Positions 52,297-61,240 of a stretch of DNA of 64,000 bases are shown piece by piece (the first letter of the stretch is position 1; each line of letters begins with the position of its first letter). The translations under genes were made by a program, and so were the position numbers. Origin of the DNA: Pseudomonadota bacterium (GTDB taxonomy: Bacteria > Bdellovibrionota_C > UBA2361 > SZUA-149 > DAOLCO01). Where the stretch lies: contig JAIYCX010000013.1 of assembly GCA_027487795.1 (NCBI GenBank), positions 113,730 to 177,729 of the forward strand. Reading direction: 5' to 3'. The notes beneath the pieces were generated by a model that was not told the origin of the DNA, searched no databases, and was given only the letters and a program-made list of their open reading frames with translations.

Positions 52297-52872
52297 ATGA
52301 AAGTAACAAGAAGAACATTTGTTTCAGGCACCTTACTAAGTACTCTGTTAATTGCCTGTGAGCGTAGTTCTTATTTTAGAGAAAAGGAAGAACTAAATGC
52401 TGAACTAGATCTTGGTGCAGTATCTAGTTTATTATTTTCTCAACTACATATTCCAGAAAAAGCAATTCTCTTATTCAGAGACATAGAAGGCTGGAGTGCT
52501 CTTTCTACTAGATGTACTTATCATGGATGTGACTTAACTTTTCAAGAACCAATTCTACTATGCCCTTGCTGTAAAAGTGCATTTGCGCTAACAGGAGAAG
52601 TTTACTCAGGTGGCAAAGCTAGCAGAGCTCTACCTTGGGTAACAGTTGGTTATAGAGATGGACACCTCTATGCTTATCCAGGAAAAGTTACAGATTCAAA
52701 ACAACGATTCACCACTCCTGAAATAGAAGATGCTGTAAGAAAATTAAAAGTTCAAATTAGAGATACTTCTGTTGCAGCTGGAGTAAAAGTACCTGAAGCA
52801 CTTCTTGGTCAAAGAGGTGAAGACAGCGAAGGACCGATGTTTTTGGAAGAGAAGCCGGTTTTAGCGGAGTAG
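52297..52872 (+). CDS. exported Rieske-like protein with altered cluster ligands
   Basis: 191 residues. Twin-Arg signal VTRRTFVSGTLLSTLLIAC ending in a lipobox-like LIAC, so it is probably a Tat-exported lipoprotein. The cluster region is RCTYHGCDLTFQ and LLCPCCKSAFALTGEVYSGG. Ordinary Rieske sites read CxHxGC and CPCHxxxF. Here the first box has one extra residue before His (or Tyr in its place) and the second His is Cys. GEVYSGGKASRALPWVTV matches the Rieske proline loop. Electron transfer in the envelope is the inferred role. Confidence 0.75.
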   Translation: MKVTRRTFVSGTLLSTLLIACERSSYFREKEELNAELDLGAVSSLLFSQLHIPEKAILLFRDIEGWSALSTRCTYHGCDLTFQEPILLCPCCKSAFALTGEVYSGGKASRALPWVTVGYRDGHLYAYPGKVTDSKQRFTTPEIEDAVRKLKVQIRDTSVAAGVKVPEALLGQRGEDSEGPMFLEEKPVLAE

Positions 52873-53080
52873 TGGTCCTACTTTTAATAACTATTACATT
52901 ATTTCTTGTACCACTTTCTGTACAATCTACATGCTTTTTGGCACCACTTTTCATATCTACTTGTAATCATTGATTTATTATTTTGTGGCTCTCGCCCATG
53001 TATATCTATGTTTCAAGTGAAGAATGGAAAGTTAGTATTAGTTGAAAAGGCTGATAACTATGTTTAGTATATTGAAAAAT

Positions 53081-53246
53081 GTGAGGGTGAGCCAATAATG
53101 CTCGTTTTTGCCCTAGCAAGCTCCCCGCGCATTAGTCTGCAAAGAACTTTTTTTGCATAGCAAAAAAATTTCCAGCCTAATTGCTCCACCTCCATCAACC
53201 CAAACCCCTACGGGTCTGCAAACGAGCATTATTGGCTCACCCTCAC
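53081..53246. repeat. long hairpin element, GCATAG family, copy 3
   Basis: Perfect 27-base inverted arms (GTGAGGGTGAGCCAATAATG plus CTCGTTT, with its exact complement at 53220-53246) enclose about 110 bases with core TTGCATAGCAAAAAAATTTC and a C-rich right half (CTCCACCTCC). No gene in the 517 bases from 52873 to 53389 apart from this and a terminator. Confidence 0.85.
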
Positions 53247-53332
53247 TCTATCTTTAACTTTCATTTTCTATAATGAAATTAAAAAAGTCATAGATGATTT
53301 ATTCATTGTAAATATAAAATTTTAAGCAAAAA

Positions 53333-53357
53333 AAGGATCTCTCACTGAGAGATCCTT
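53333..53357 (-). terminator. rho-independent terminator of the 53390 gene
   Basis: Near-perfect hairpin AAGGATCTCTCA/CTGAGAGATCCTT. On the minus strand it is followed by a T run (TTTTTTGC). Strong intrinsic terminator. Confidence 0.9.
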
Positions 53358-53389
53358 AAAATGAAAAAACCTTAAGTCAAAGAATCCAA

Positions 53390-53935
53390 CTAGGTAAGAA
53401 CAGGCACTTCTTTCCAGACAAAATAGGTGACCTTCTTTTCCTGAACTTTTTCAAGCCTAACCAATTGCCTACTTTTTTCTGGTATGGTGATAGCCAAAGT
53501 GAGAAGAGAATATGAGCACTCCAATCCAGGGTAAGATTTTGAGTATTTTATACTAGATTTTTCATCTCGTGATAGATATTGATATTCAGTCACATATCCG
53601 AGTACTTCTCTAAGAGCTCGAATAATTGCATCACGGACATTTGCATCTTTAGAATTATACTTTGCAGTAATATAATTCCTTTCACGTGTTCGAACACTCC
53701 CATCATTAAAAATCTGTCGGTCTTCGCTAAGTATATGCTCTCCACATAGAATAATGATATTCAGTACATCAACTTTTCTCATAATTTTACTATTAGTAGC
53801 ATTAAAGAAAATTACACTATCTCCATCAATGACTTCATCAAAAAGATCATCAATAGTTTTAGTAGGAACTTCTGTTTGGCCCCACTTGTTTTCAGCAGCG
53901 AGTAATCTCAACTTTTTAGAGAGTGTATCTCCCAT
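53390..53935 (-). CDS. unrecognised soluble protein
   Basis: 181 residues from ATG 53935 (MGDTLSKKLRLLAAENKWGQ), chosen because AAAGGA precedes it. The longer frame to 53950 overlaps that site. No signal or membrane span. Family not recognised. It follows the phosphatase gene by about 20 bases on the same strand and ends at a strong terminator, so the two form an operon. Confidence 0.7.
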   Translation of the reverse strand: MGDTLSKKLRLLAAENKWGQTEVPTKTIDDLFDEVIDGDSVIFFNATNSKIMRKVDVLNIIILCGEHILSEDRQIFNDGSVRTRERNYITAKYNSKDANVRDAIIRALREVLGYVTEYQYLSRDEKSSIKYSKSYPGLECSYSLLTLAITIPEKSRQLVRLEKVQEKKVTYFVWKEVPVLT

Positions 53936-53955
53936 GATATTTCCTTTCAAAGAAA

Positions 53956-54759
53956 CTAAGAATAAAACTTAGACAAGAATCGAGGATACTCCTCGAACGA
54001 TGTTTTCAGATCGCTTTCAGATAAAAGCGGTCGGCTAATATTCTTCCACTTAAGATCTTTGTCTCTCAAGTCCCAAGGACAAAAACTTCTCATCCATGAT
54101 AAATGCCCAGCTTCTTCATTTGTCTTAGGGTTTATCCTGGTATAATGAAGAATCTGACAGTTTCGAATTTGATCACCTGTTCGATTTGAATTAGCGATTT
54201 TTTTAAATTCTTTATCATGCAATCTTTCAAGCTGTGCTCTAAGAGTAAGAATTCTTTCACCGTGACAAACCGCAATTACATTTTTGTTACTAAACTTTCG
54301 ATGAAGCTGATGAAAGAAAATCCAATTAGAAATAAAAAGATCATGCAAACTCTGACCACCACCACCTACTGTTGTGTATAGTGGATTTTGCTTCATGAAT
54401 CGTTTTATTATCTTTTGTTTTTCTTCTGGTGCAAAAGAAAAACCACCCCAAAATCTTTCGACTAGCGCATAGTAGCTTCTATACTTTATGCCTAATTTAA
54501 GATGATAAGTAGTCTCCATCGTTCTGACAAATGGAGAATTAAATCCATACAGTTTTTCATCAAAGTTATTCTTAAACCACTCTCCTGCGAATTCAGCTTG
54601 CTGAACACCTCTAGGAGTAAGTCTCAGTTCATGATCTGGAATCTTAAAGACTTCATGATCTTTACCTATTTTACCCTGATGTAAGAGATCCCTACCAAAG
54701 TTTCCATCGGACTCCCCGTGCCTAACAAAGAACAAATTCTTTGGCATTACCATAGCCAT
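53956..54759 (-). CDS. histidine phosphatase superfamily protein
   Basis: 267 residues (ATG 54753 has better spacing to AGGAGG). The phospho-His motif is LFFVRHGESDGN (residues 10-21), and TPRGVQQAEFAGEW, RTMETTYHL and the second catalytic VCHGERILTLR near residue 166 complete the fold. Phosphoglycerate-mutase-like phosphatase of unknown substrate. It is longer than SixA-type members. Confidence 0.87.
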   Translation of the reverse strand: MAMVMPKNLFFVRHGESDGNFGRDLLHQGKIGKDHEVFKIPDHELRLTPRGVQQAEFAGEWFKNNFDEKLYGFNSPFVRTMETTYHLKLGIKYRSYYALVERFWGGFSFAPEEKQKIIKRFMKQNPLYTTVGGGGQSLHDLFISNWIFFHQLHRKFSNKNVIAVCHGERILTLRAQLERLHDKEFKKIANSNRTGDQIRNCQILHYTRINPKTNEEAGHLSWMRSFCPWDLRDKDLKWKNISRPLLSESDLKTSFEEYPRFLSKFYS

Positions 54760-54960
54760 AACCTCCTGAAAAATGAAACGAAACCTAATAGACCTTCTAA
54801 ATAATGTATAATTTATTCGCAGTCAAGTTGTGGCCATTTTTCAAATCTGCTATTCCTAAATACGGGTAGAGGTCAAGATTAAAGGTTTTTTGCAAAAGAC
54901 GTTCTTTTGCAACAATGTTTTATACTTCTATCTTTATAGGTTCTCTCATGGAGGAAAATC

Positions 54961-56289
54961 ATGAGTAATGCTTTTAGTAAGTTGCTTACATCGCTTGCTT
55001 CTTTTAGTGCACGTTTCAATCCGTTTTCCGAGAAACAAATCAAAGGAATCAGAAAAGAAATTCCATGGCAGTCATTACAGGTTGAAGAAGTAGTTAAAAT
55101 TCCATATCCTGAGCCGCTTTATTTGCTGAATGAAAATCGGAGTGATGTTCGTTGTAATAGTACTTCAGCAATTACTGATGCTATTAGAAAATGGAAGAAT
55201 AACAGTATTTCATGTCCAATTTCCTATTCTGGCCATAATAGCTATTTTCTATTTGGACATTGTCAGACAAGTGCTATCAAAAACAGGGAAATAGAAGAAG
55301 AGTTATCACAACAATACAATGAACTTTTTCCAATTGCTTACAGTAAAGCAGAATGGAACTATATTTGCGTTGCTAATCAAGCGAAAGCTCAAACAGGAGT
55401 TGAGAAGAAATTACAAATGCTTCTCGCTGCAATCAAGCCCGAAACTTTGGAAACGTCACTTCGTCAATTTAATAGAAATGGTCTCAAAGTTGATTTTTAT
55501 CAACCTAGATTATTCTCACTGCTGGATTATCTAGTTAACTTTAAAACCTCTGAACAAGTTACAGAGAAAGTTGAAAGTTATGCTGTTCTTGAAATGGGAG
55601 CGCAATCTAGCACACTCACAATATATTCTCAGAATGGTTTTTATCAAGAGGAAATTCCAATTGGTGGATATCATTTTAGTCTTCAGCTTTGTGGGCTTAT
55701 TCTTTTTGGATGCAAAGAAAATGATGATCAATCAACCGCAGATTGTAAGATTCTAGACGCTGTCGATGAAAAAAGTATCGACGGTTACAGTGCAAAGTTA
55801 TTCACTGAAGCAGAAGAACTAAAACTTAACGCCTTGAAAACGATAGATCAAAAAGTAGATCCCAAATTAGTGTTTCAAAAAATGAGGTCGTCATTCCAAA
55901 ATTTACTAAGTCTTGTACAACAAAGTATAGACAAATGGAGGTCAGGAAATAAGTTACATGAACCACCACGTACTTTAGCAAAGTTAACTCTAGTTGGTTC
56001 CGCAACCGAACTTCCAGGCCTTCTTCAGTTTTTGGAAAAAAACTTAAATGGAATTGAAGTTAGCAACATCGAAACGCCTGATTCAATTCAGTTTGCAAAG
56101 AATGTAGATAAAAATCTTCTGCTTCGTGACGTTGGAGATATGCTTTATCCATTGATGTCGGCAATCAATGGTCTAGCTTATGGGTACCAATGTAACTTTA
56201 TGAAAAAAAGCCTTAGGACACCAAAAGAAGTCTGGGGTGTTCATATTGGGACTCATTGCTTAAGAGCAGTTAGAGTATCGAAGAAATAA
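54961..56289 (+). CDS. second PilM/FtsA-like actin-fold protein with C-terminal motif
   Basis: 442 residues with GGAGG before ATG. The middle shows the actin-fold pattern of PilM: YAVLEMGAQSSTLTIYSQNG, EEIPIGGYHFSLQL and LTLVGSATELPGLLQFLEKN. The canonical first-strand motif is absent at the N-terminus. The protein ends VWGVHIGTHCLRAVRVSKK, equivalent to the N-terminal WGIDIGxxxLKAVR of normal PilM. Same layout as the gene at 25520, though the two are otherwise strongly diverged. Function unknown. Confidence 0.7.
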   Translation: MSNAFSKLLTSLASFSARFNPFSEKQIKGIRKEIPWQSLQVEEVVKIPYPEPLYLLNENRSDVRCNSTSAITDAIRKWKNNSISCPISYSGHNSYFLFGHCQTSAIKNREIEEELSQQYNELFPIAYSKAEWNYICVANQAKAQTGVEKKLQMLLAAIKPETLETSLRQFNRNGLKVDFYQPRLFSLLDYLVNFKTSEQVTEKVESYAVLEMGAQSSTLTIYSQNGFYQEEIPIGGYHFSLQLCGLILFGCKENDDQSTADCKILDAVDEKSIDGYSAKLFTEAEELKLNALKTIDQKVDPKLVFQKMRSSFQNLLSLVQQSIDKWRSGNKLHEPPRTLAKLTLVGSATELPGLLQFLEKNLNGIEVSNIETPDSIQFAKNVDKNLLLRDVGDMLYPLMSAINGLAYGYQCNFMKKSLRTPKEVWGVHIGTHCLRAVRVSKK

Positions 56290-56329
56290 TTTTGTAGAAG
56301 ATAAAATCTTCGGACGAAGTTAAATTTGC

Positions 56330-56359
56330 GTAGGTTGTTATCGAAAGACCTCAACCTAC
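56330..56359 (+). terminator. terminator after the second PilM-like gene
   Basis: GTAGGTTG/CAACCTAC hairpin, 14-base loop, followed by CTTAAACTTTTTTT. Convincing intrinsic terminator. Confidence 0.8.
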
Positions 56360-56384
56360 CTTAAACTTTTTTTAGCAGTCGTAT

Positions 56385-57764
56385 CTAAATACTTAACTTA
56401 TTGTATAGAGTCTTCAAACTAATTCCAAGAGACTTTGCTGCTTTAGTTTTATTATCAGCAAATTGACTTAGTCTATCTTTAATAATTAAACTTTCAATTT
56501 CTTCTAGAGTTCTAGAACTGTGATCTTCGAGAATTAAAGTCTCACTTTTATTTTTACTTATAGTAGAAATATTTATATTATTTGATTCTAAAGTTTTCTC
56601 CAGCTCTTCTAAAGAGATAGTAGACCCTAAAGAATATGCAGTTGCTTGCTCAAGTACATTTTCAAGTTCTCTTACATTACCCGGCCATGAGTAATTCATT
56701 AACACATCTAAACATTCTTTAGACATCTCAGGAGTTAAATTTTTTCTCTCTTCGCAAATTCGCTTTAGTATAATATCACAAAGTAATGGAATATCTTCTC
56801 TTCTCTCACGAAGAGGTCGTAAGTGAACATGAAATGTATTAATCCGGTAGAACAAATCACTTCTAAACCTTTTTTCTGTAATCATAGATTCTAGCGATAA
56901 ATTAGTCGCTGAAATTACTCTTACTGATACACTTTTAGTTTTTGATGCGCCAAGTCTTTTTGTTGTTTTATCTTGTAAAAAAGTTAAAAGTTTAGGTTGC
57001 AATTCTAAAGGTAAGTCGCCAATTTCATCTAAAAATAAAGTTCCACGGTCAGCTAATTCAACTGCTCCTGCTCTGGATTCTACTGATCCAGTAAATGCAC
57101 CGCGCTCACTACCAAAAAGTTCAGATTCCATTAAGTCTCTTGGAAAAGTGGCACAACTATGAGATATAAATGCCCCTGACTTATTTGCACTTATGCTATG
57201 AATATATCTGGCTAAAAGACTTTTTCCCGTGCCGCTTTCACCAGTTATTAGAATACTACCTTGCAAAGGTGCGACTCTTTTTACTAAATCTAAGACTTCT
57301 TTCATGGATGCAGAGGCGACTTTAAAATCATGAACATTAGAAGATGTTCGTAATACCGATCTATATCTAGCATTATCTACAGCAAGCTCATGCATTTCAC
57401 ATGCTTTAGCAATTAAATGTAATATTTCCTCATCTGTGGCATTCTCTGTGAGTGTCCATAAGGATTTAGAATTTGGTATATCAGGAAGTTCTCCGATATA
57501 GAGTACTTGTGTGACAGTAGAGTTTATTGATTTTATAACTTCCTCTTTTCTGTGCCCTTGAAAAGTACTACTTGAAGTTATAATAAGTGGATTGTCACTT
57601 AATTCATTAGATGGGTTACCACTTAGAAAATTATAACAACTTATATTTGTGGAATAACCTGCGTAGTTACATAAAGATAAAATCCTACTTTCAAGACAAG
57701 GCTCGTCTATGCAAACCAAAATTTCATAAATTTCTTTATGATTATTAATAGGACTTTTCAACAT
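56385..57764 (-). CDS. sigma-54-dependent transcription activator
   Basis: 459 residues. The N-terminal 140 form an unusual domain, receiver-like in length but without a clear phospho-Asp. The AAA+ domain is residues 150-380: [29 protein letters not shown] (the GAFTGA loop has Ser for the last Ala), [32 protein letters not shown]-terminal Fis-type HTH ([20 protein letters not shown]). Activates sigma-54 promoters, target unknown. The signalling operon lies directly upstream, so they may work together. Confidence 0.92.
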   Translation of the reverse strand: MLKSPINNHKEIYEILVCIDEPCLESRILSLCNYAGYSTNISCYNFLSGNPSNELSDNPLIITSSSTFQGHRKEEVIKSINSTVTQVLYIGELPDIPNSKSLWTLTENATDEEILHLIAKACEMHELAVDNARYRSVLRTSSNVHDFKVASASMKEVLDLVKRVAPLQGSILITGESGTGKSLLARYIHSISANKSGAFISHSCATFPRDLMESELFGSERGAFTGSVESRAGAVELADRGTLFLDEIGDLPLELQPKLLTFLQDKTTKRLGASKTKSVSVRVISATNLSLESMITEKRFRSDLFYRINTFHVHLRPLRERREDIPLLCDIILKRICEERKNLTPEMSKECLDVLMNYSWPGNVRELENVLEQATAYSLGSTISLEELEKTLESNNINISTISKNKSETLILEDHSSRTLEEIESLIIKDRLSQFADNKTKAAKSLGISLKTLYNKLSI

Positions 57765-57890
57765 CGGATAAATACTTTAAAGATAATTACTGAATAAGCG
57801 AATGCACTAATTAACTAGTACTATCGTAAAGTATTTAAAATAAGTTTAGCTCGATTATTAAAATACTATAGTCGTTTACTAAAAATCTCT

Positions 57891-58045
57891 AAAAGTTATA
57901 GCCCCTTAAGTCCTAATCGACTCATTCTCACGAGTTCCGCTGGAACTCAAGTTCCGAGGTGCCACAAATTTTTCCAGCTAAATCTAGCTGAGGAAAAAAA
58001 TTTGCTCGAAGTCCGTCGATTAGAACTTAAGGGGCTATAACTTTT
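57891..58045 (+). repeat. paired palindromic element, unit 1, copy 3
   Basis: Arms of 30 bases with one change (AAAAGTTATAGCCCCTTAAG and complement), hairpin GAGTTCC/GGAACTC, core CGAGGTGCC, CTAGCT hairpin and GAAGTCCG. Confidence 0.88.
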
Positions 58046-58232
58046 TTTCAGATTTATTTTTCATAAAGTATAAGAAAAATTTTCTACCTATAATTTCTTC
58101 AACTTTTAGATTTCTAGAATACCTAGAGTGTTATGTACCTACAAATAATTTAACTGAAAGAATATTAAGACCAATAGTAACAGTAAGAAAAATCTTATAA
58201 GAATCTACATAAAATAAAAAAGCGGGGGTGGA

Positions 58233-58384
58233 GAGTTCTGAACTCTTGAATTTTACTGATCGGACTTCGAGTAAATTTTTTTCCTCAGCTAAATTTAACT
58301 GGAAAAAATTTAGGGCACCTCGCAGCTACATTCCAGGTGGAATGTGCGAGAATGAGATCAGGAAAGTTTAAGAGTTCAGAACTC
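58233..58384 (-). repeat. paired palindromic element, unit 2, copy 3
   Basis: Outer arms GAGTTCTGAACTCTT and complement with some inner mismatches, hairpin ACATTCC/GGAATGT, cores CGGACTTCG and GGCACCTCG, followed by GGTTGGGGGAC. Spacer to unit 1 is 187 bases. Composite of about 494 bases between the activator and kinase genes. Confidence 0.85.
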
Positions 58385-58423
58385 GGTTGGGGGACATATC
58401 ATACGATTATATATTTGAGTCAT

Positions 58424-59689
58424 TTACAAATCCTTCACAGCATAAGGCAACTCTATCCTAAAAGTTGTACCCTCTCCTGCTTTTGACTCAAAACTAAGTT
58501 TTCCTTTATGTTTTTGCTCTATACAGGAGTAAGCTAATGATAGCCCCTGACCAGTCCCTTTTCCCTGAGCTTTTGTTGTAAAGAAAGGTTCAAATACTTT
58601 ATCTTGAATTTCTTGCTTAATACCATTTCCAGTATCAACGATTTCGATAATAGCTGATTTTTCCAAAGCTTTAGATCGAACTGTAATGATCCCCTTATAC
58701 CTACATCCTGTTACTCCCATTTTTTCTTCTATTGCTTGAGCAGAGTTTACAAGTAGATTAAGCAAAACTTGATTTATTTCAGCTGGGAAACATGGAACTG
58801 GCTCTAGGTTACTATCTAGGTCCCATACAATATCAGCAACATACTTCCATTCATTCTTACATACTGAAACTGTAGCTTCTATATTTTTATTTAAATCAGT
58901 TTCCACCATCTCCATAGAACCTGGATGAGAAAATTCTTTCATAGACCTTACAATATCAGCGACAGCTTCTATTCCCTGTAAGGTTTCTTTTATAGCATTT
59001 GGTATTTCATCAAATGCATAATCAATATCACTTTTTGAATTAGTAATATCTTCATTATCAAGTCCTTCTATTATTGGATATATAATATCTTTTAATCTAG
59101 AAAACTCATCTCTAAAAAACATTGTATTATCTCTGATATATTGAATAGGAGTGTTAATTTCATGCGCTACTCCCGCAGCTAATTGTCCTACAGCTTCTAA
59201 TTTTTGTGATTGTAGTAACTGTCTTTCTAGTAATTTGCTTGTCGTAATATCTGTAAAAGCACAAACAAGGCCTTCTTGTTCACCATTTGGGTCCACTACG
59301 TGAGAGATACTAAACGTAACATATATAGGTTGCTCCTTGCCGAATAAATCAAGAGAGGTCTCACCATATAAAGTACTATCACTTCCGTTATGAGGAGTCG
59401 CCTCTATTAGTAACTGATCAAAAGGAAGCATTTCTAAAACATTAGCACCTATTAAAGGGGCATAATTTGAAAACATCTGTGAAGCCACACCATTAGCTAG
59501 TGTTATAGTACCAGATGAGTCTGCTACTAATACTGCTGATACAATAGTTTCTAAAAGTCTTTGCTGAAAATGTTGTGCTCGTACTAAGTCCTTTTCTAAC
59601 TTACTAATTTTTTTAGATAGGCTTACTATAGAATCTGTTTGAATTGATTTATTAGGATAACTAACAGTATCTATATTTAAATTTTCCAT
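58424..59689 (-). CDS. PAS-domain histidine kinase
   Basis: 421 residues, no membrane span. Coiled-coil start (VSLSKKISKLEKDLVRAQHF), PAS domain about 45-160 (VSAVLVADSSGTITLANGVA), HisKA with phospho-His in AAGVAHEINTPIQYIRDNTM, and ATPase (NSAQAIEEKM, VDTGNGIKQEIQDKVFEPFF, GKGTGQGLSLAYSCIEQKH). Last gene of a four-gene operon whose other members are receiver proteins, so it is their probable phosphodonor. Confidence 0.93.
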   Translation of the reverse strand: MENLNIDTVSYPNKSIQTDSIVSLSKKISKLEKDLVRAQHFQQRLLETIVSAVLVADSSGTITLANGVASQMFSNYAPLIGANVLEMLPFDQLLIEATPHNGSDSTLYGETSLDLFGKEQPIYVTFSISHVVDPNGEQEGLVCAFTDITTSKLLERQLLQSQKLEAVGQLAAGVAHEINTPIQYIRDNTMFFRDEFSRLKDIIYPIIEGLDNEDITNSKSDIDYAFDEIPNAIKETLQGIEAVADIVRSMKEFSHPGSMEMVETDLNKNIEATVSVCKNEWKYVADIVWDLDSNLEPVPCFPAEINQVLLNLLVNSAQAIEEKMGVTGCRYKGIITVRSKALEKSAIIEIVDTGNGIKQEIQDKVFEPFFTTKAQGKGTGQGLSLAYSCIEQKHKGKLSFESKAGEGTTFRIELPYAVKDL

Positions 59690-59697
59690 GATTACCC

Positions 59698-60066
59698 TTA
59701 ATTTGTATTATCAATAAAATTAATAAGTTCCTTTGCAGAAAATGGTTTAGTGAAAAATCTATGAACTTCACTTTGATTTACTGCTAATAATGCAGTTTCT
59801 AAACTTGGCTGACCAGTTATTAAAATTCTAAGGGCTTTAGGCTGAAGCAACTTAGTCTTTTTTAATAACTCTGTTCCTCTTACATAAGGCATATGCTCAT
59901 CTGAAATTACTGCATCAAATTCCATTTGCTCTAATAAATACACGGCTAACTCAGGGGAAGGAGCTGTCATTAATTTTAGATTGGTTTTGCGAAATATTCG
60001 TTTGCAACTTGCGATAAACAAAGGATCGTCATCCACTAAAAGAATAGTTTTATTACTTGTTTGCAT
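59698..60066 (-). CDS. single-domain response regulator
   Basis: 122 residues, only a receiver domain: ILLVDDDPLFIASCKRIF, phospho-Asp in AVISDEHMPYVRGTEL, Thr in RILITGQPSLETA, and Lys in FFTKPFSAKELI. It starts 1 base before the next receiver gene ends and sits 8 bases before the kinase gene. Confidence 0.93.
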   Translation of the reverse strand: MQTSNKTILLVDDDPLFIASCKRIFRKTNLKLMTAPSPELAVYLLEQMEFDAVISDEHMPYVRGTELLKKTKLLQPKALRILITGQPSLETALLAVNQSEVHRFFTKPFSAKELINFIDNTN

Positions 60067-60067
60067 A

Positions 60068-61234
60068 TTAACTCTCCATCGGAATTTGGCTTACTAAGAC
60101 CTTATCTTGTATGCCCGTTATTTTTGCATGATTAAGAATTCTACGAATTGATAATTCTGTTAATGTTGTCCCTGCTGCAAATAATAATAAACCATTTACA
60201 GTATATAAAGCTTCTTCAAGTCTTTGATTAGGTTCAAATCCAGTGGCTCCAACTCTCTTTAAGTTTCTTTGTGTTTGAGTTTCTAAACCTTGTTTTAGAA
60301 CTATTTCAGCTAAACATTTTAAAATTATTGGGTCATATGTTCCTTTTCTCAGAGTAAGAGTTTTAAAACACTCTACAGTACTTAATCCTGTTTTCTTGAG
60401 GTGCATATAATCTTTACAAGTTCTTATAATTCTAGAACCTACAGGAACTTCTTTAACATCTAAATTTCTGGGCTCCCCACTTCCATCAAAGTTTTTGTAT
60501 TGATAAAAAATAAGCTCCGCGACTCTTTGCAAACGTGGAATCCTACTTAATAGTGATCGCGATAAATCTAGAGAATAATATAGTGCATGAGATTCATCTG
60601 CCGATAAGCTCGCACCTTCTCTAGCCTTGATTAATAACTCAGGAGGCACTACTACTACTGCGATATCAGAAAACAGAGATGCTAACTTAACTTGTAAAAC
60701 TTCTTCAGGAGCTAGCTTTAATGCTATTGATTCTACAAGAGGTTGAATATCGCTAGCTTGAAAGAATAATTCTGGGGCTGTAAGAGAGAGTATATCTGAT
60801 AGAAGACTTACAGAGCCTTGTAAAGTTTCTTCCAAAAGAGTTCTCTCAAAAGTTAATATTCGATAATGCCCTAGAGCTTCTATAATAACTTTTTCAATAC
60901 TTTCAGTTGAACAAGGTTTATTTAAGAATCTAAATACTTGTCCATCGTTTATGGCATCAGTAGCTGTTTGTTGATCACTGTTCCCTGTCATCATTATTCT
61001 AACACTGTTAGGTGAACGTTCCTTAACTACTTTTAAAAATTCAATTCCGTCCATCCCTGGCATTCTCATATCTGAGACTACTACTGCAAAAGGTCCTTCT
61101 TTTTCTAGTAGTGATAAAGCGACATCAGGACTATGAGCAAAGTGTAGATCAAAGCGTCCTCTAAAAGCTCTTCTCACTGCCGCTAGTAAATTATCTTCAT
61201 CATCTAAAAATAATATTTTCTCTTTCATAATCAA
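60068..61234 (-). CDS. receiver protein with degenerate HD-GYP-like domain
   Basis: 388 residues. Receiver 1-125 (ILFLDDEDNLLAAVRRAFRG, SDMRMPGMDGIEFL, FLNKPC). The rest follows an HD-GYP layout: YQYKNFDGSGEPRNLDVKEV, GSRIIRTCKDYMHLKKTGLS, GTYDPIILKCLAEIV. The metal-binding HD pair is not seen and GYP reads GEP, so c-di-GMP hydrolysis is unlikely. It may only sense or bind. Family call is moderate. Confidence 0.78.
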   Translation of the reverse strand: MIMKEKILFLDDEDNLLAAVRRAFRGRFDLHFAHSPDVALSLLEKEGPFAVVVSDMRMPGMDGIEFLKVVKERSPNSVRIMMTGNSDQQTATDAINDGQVFRFLNKPCSTESIEKVIIEALGHYRILTFERTLLEETLQGSVSLLSDILSLTAPELFFQASDIQPLVESIALKLAPEEVLQVKLASLFSDIAVVVVPPELLIKAREGASLSADESHALYYSLDLSRSLLSRIPRLQRVAELIFYQYKNFDGSGEPRNLDVKEVPVGSRIIRTCKDYMHLKKTGLSTVECFKTLTLRKGTYDPIILKCLAEIVLKQGLETQTQRNLKRVGATGFEPNQRLEEALYTVNGLLLFAAGTTLTELSIRRILNHAKITGIQDKVLVSQIPMES

Positions 61235-61240
61235 TCCTGA

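Noticed and set aside
4105..58384. Paired palindromes as integron attC sites or a CRISPR array
   Set aside because: No GTTRRRY core, no integrase, no cas genes and no regularly spaced repeat-spacer pattern.
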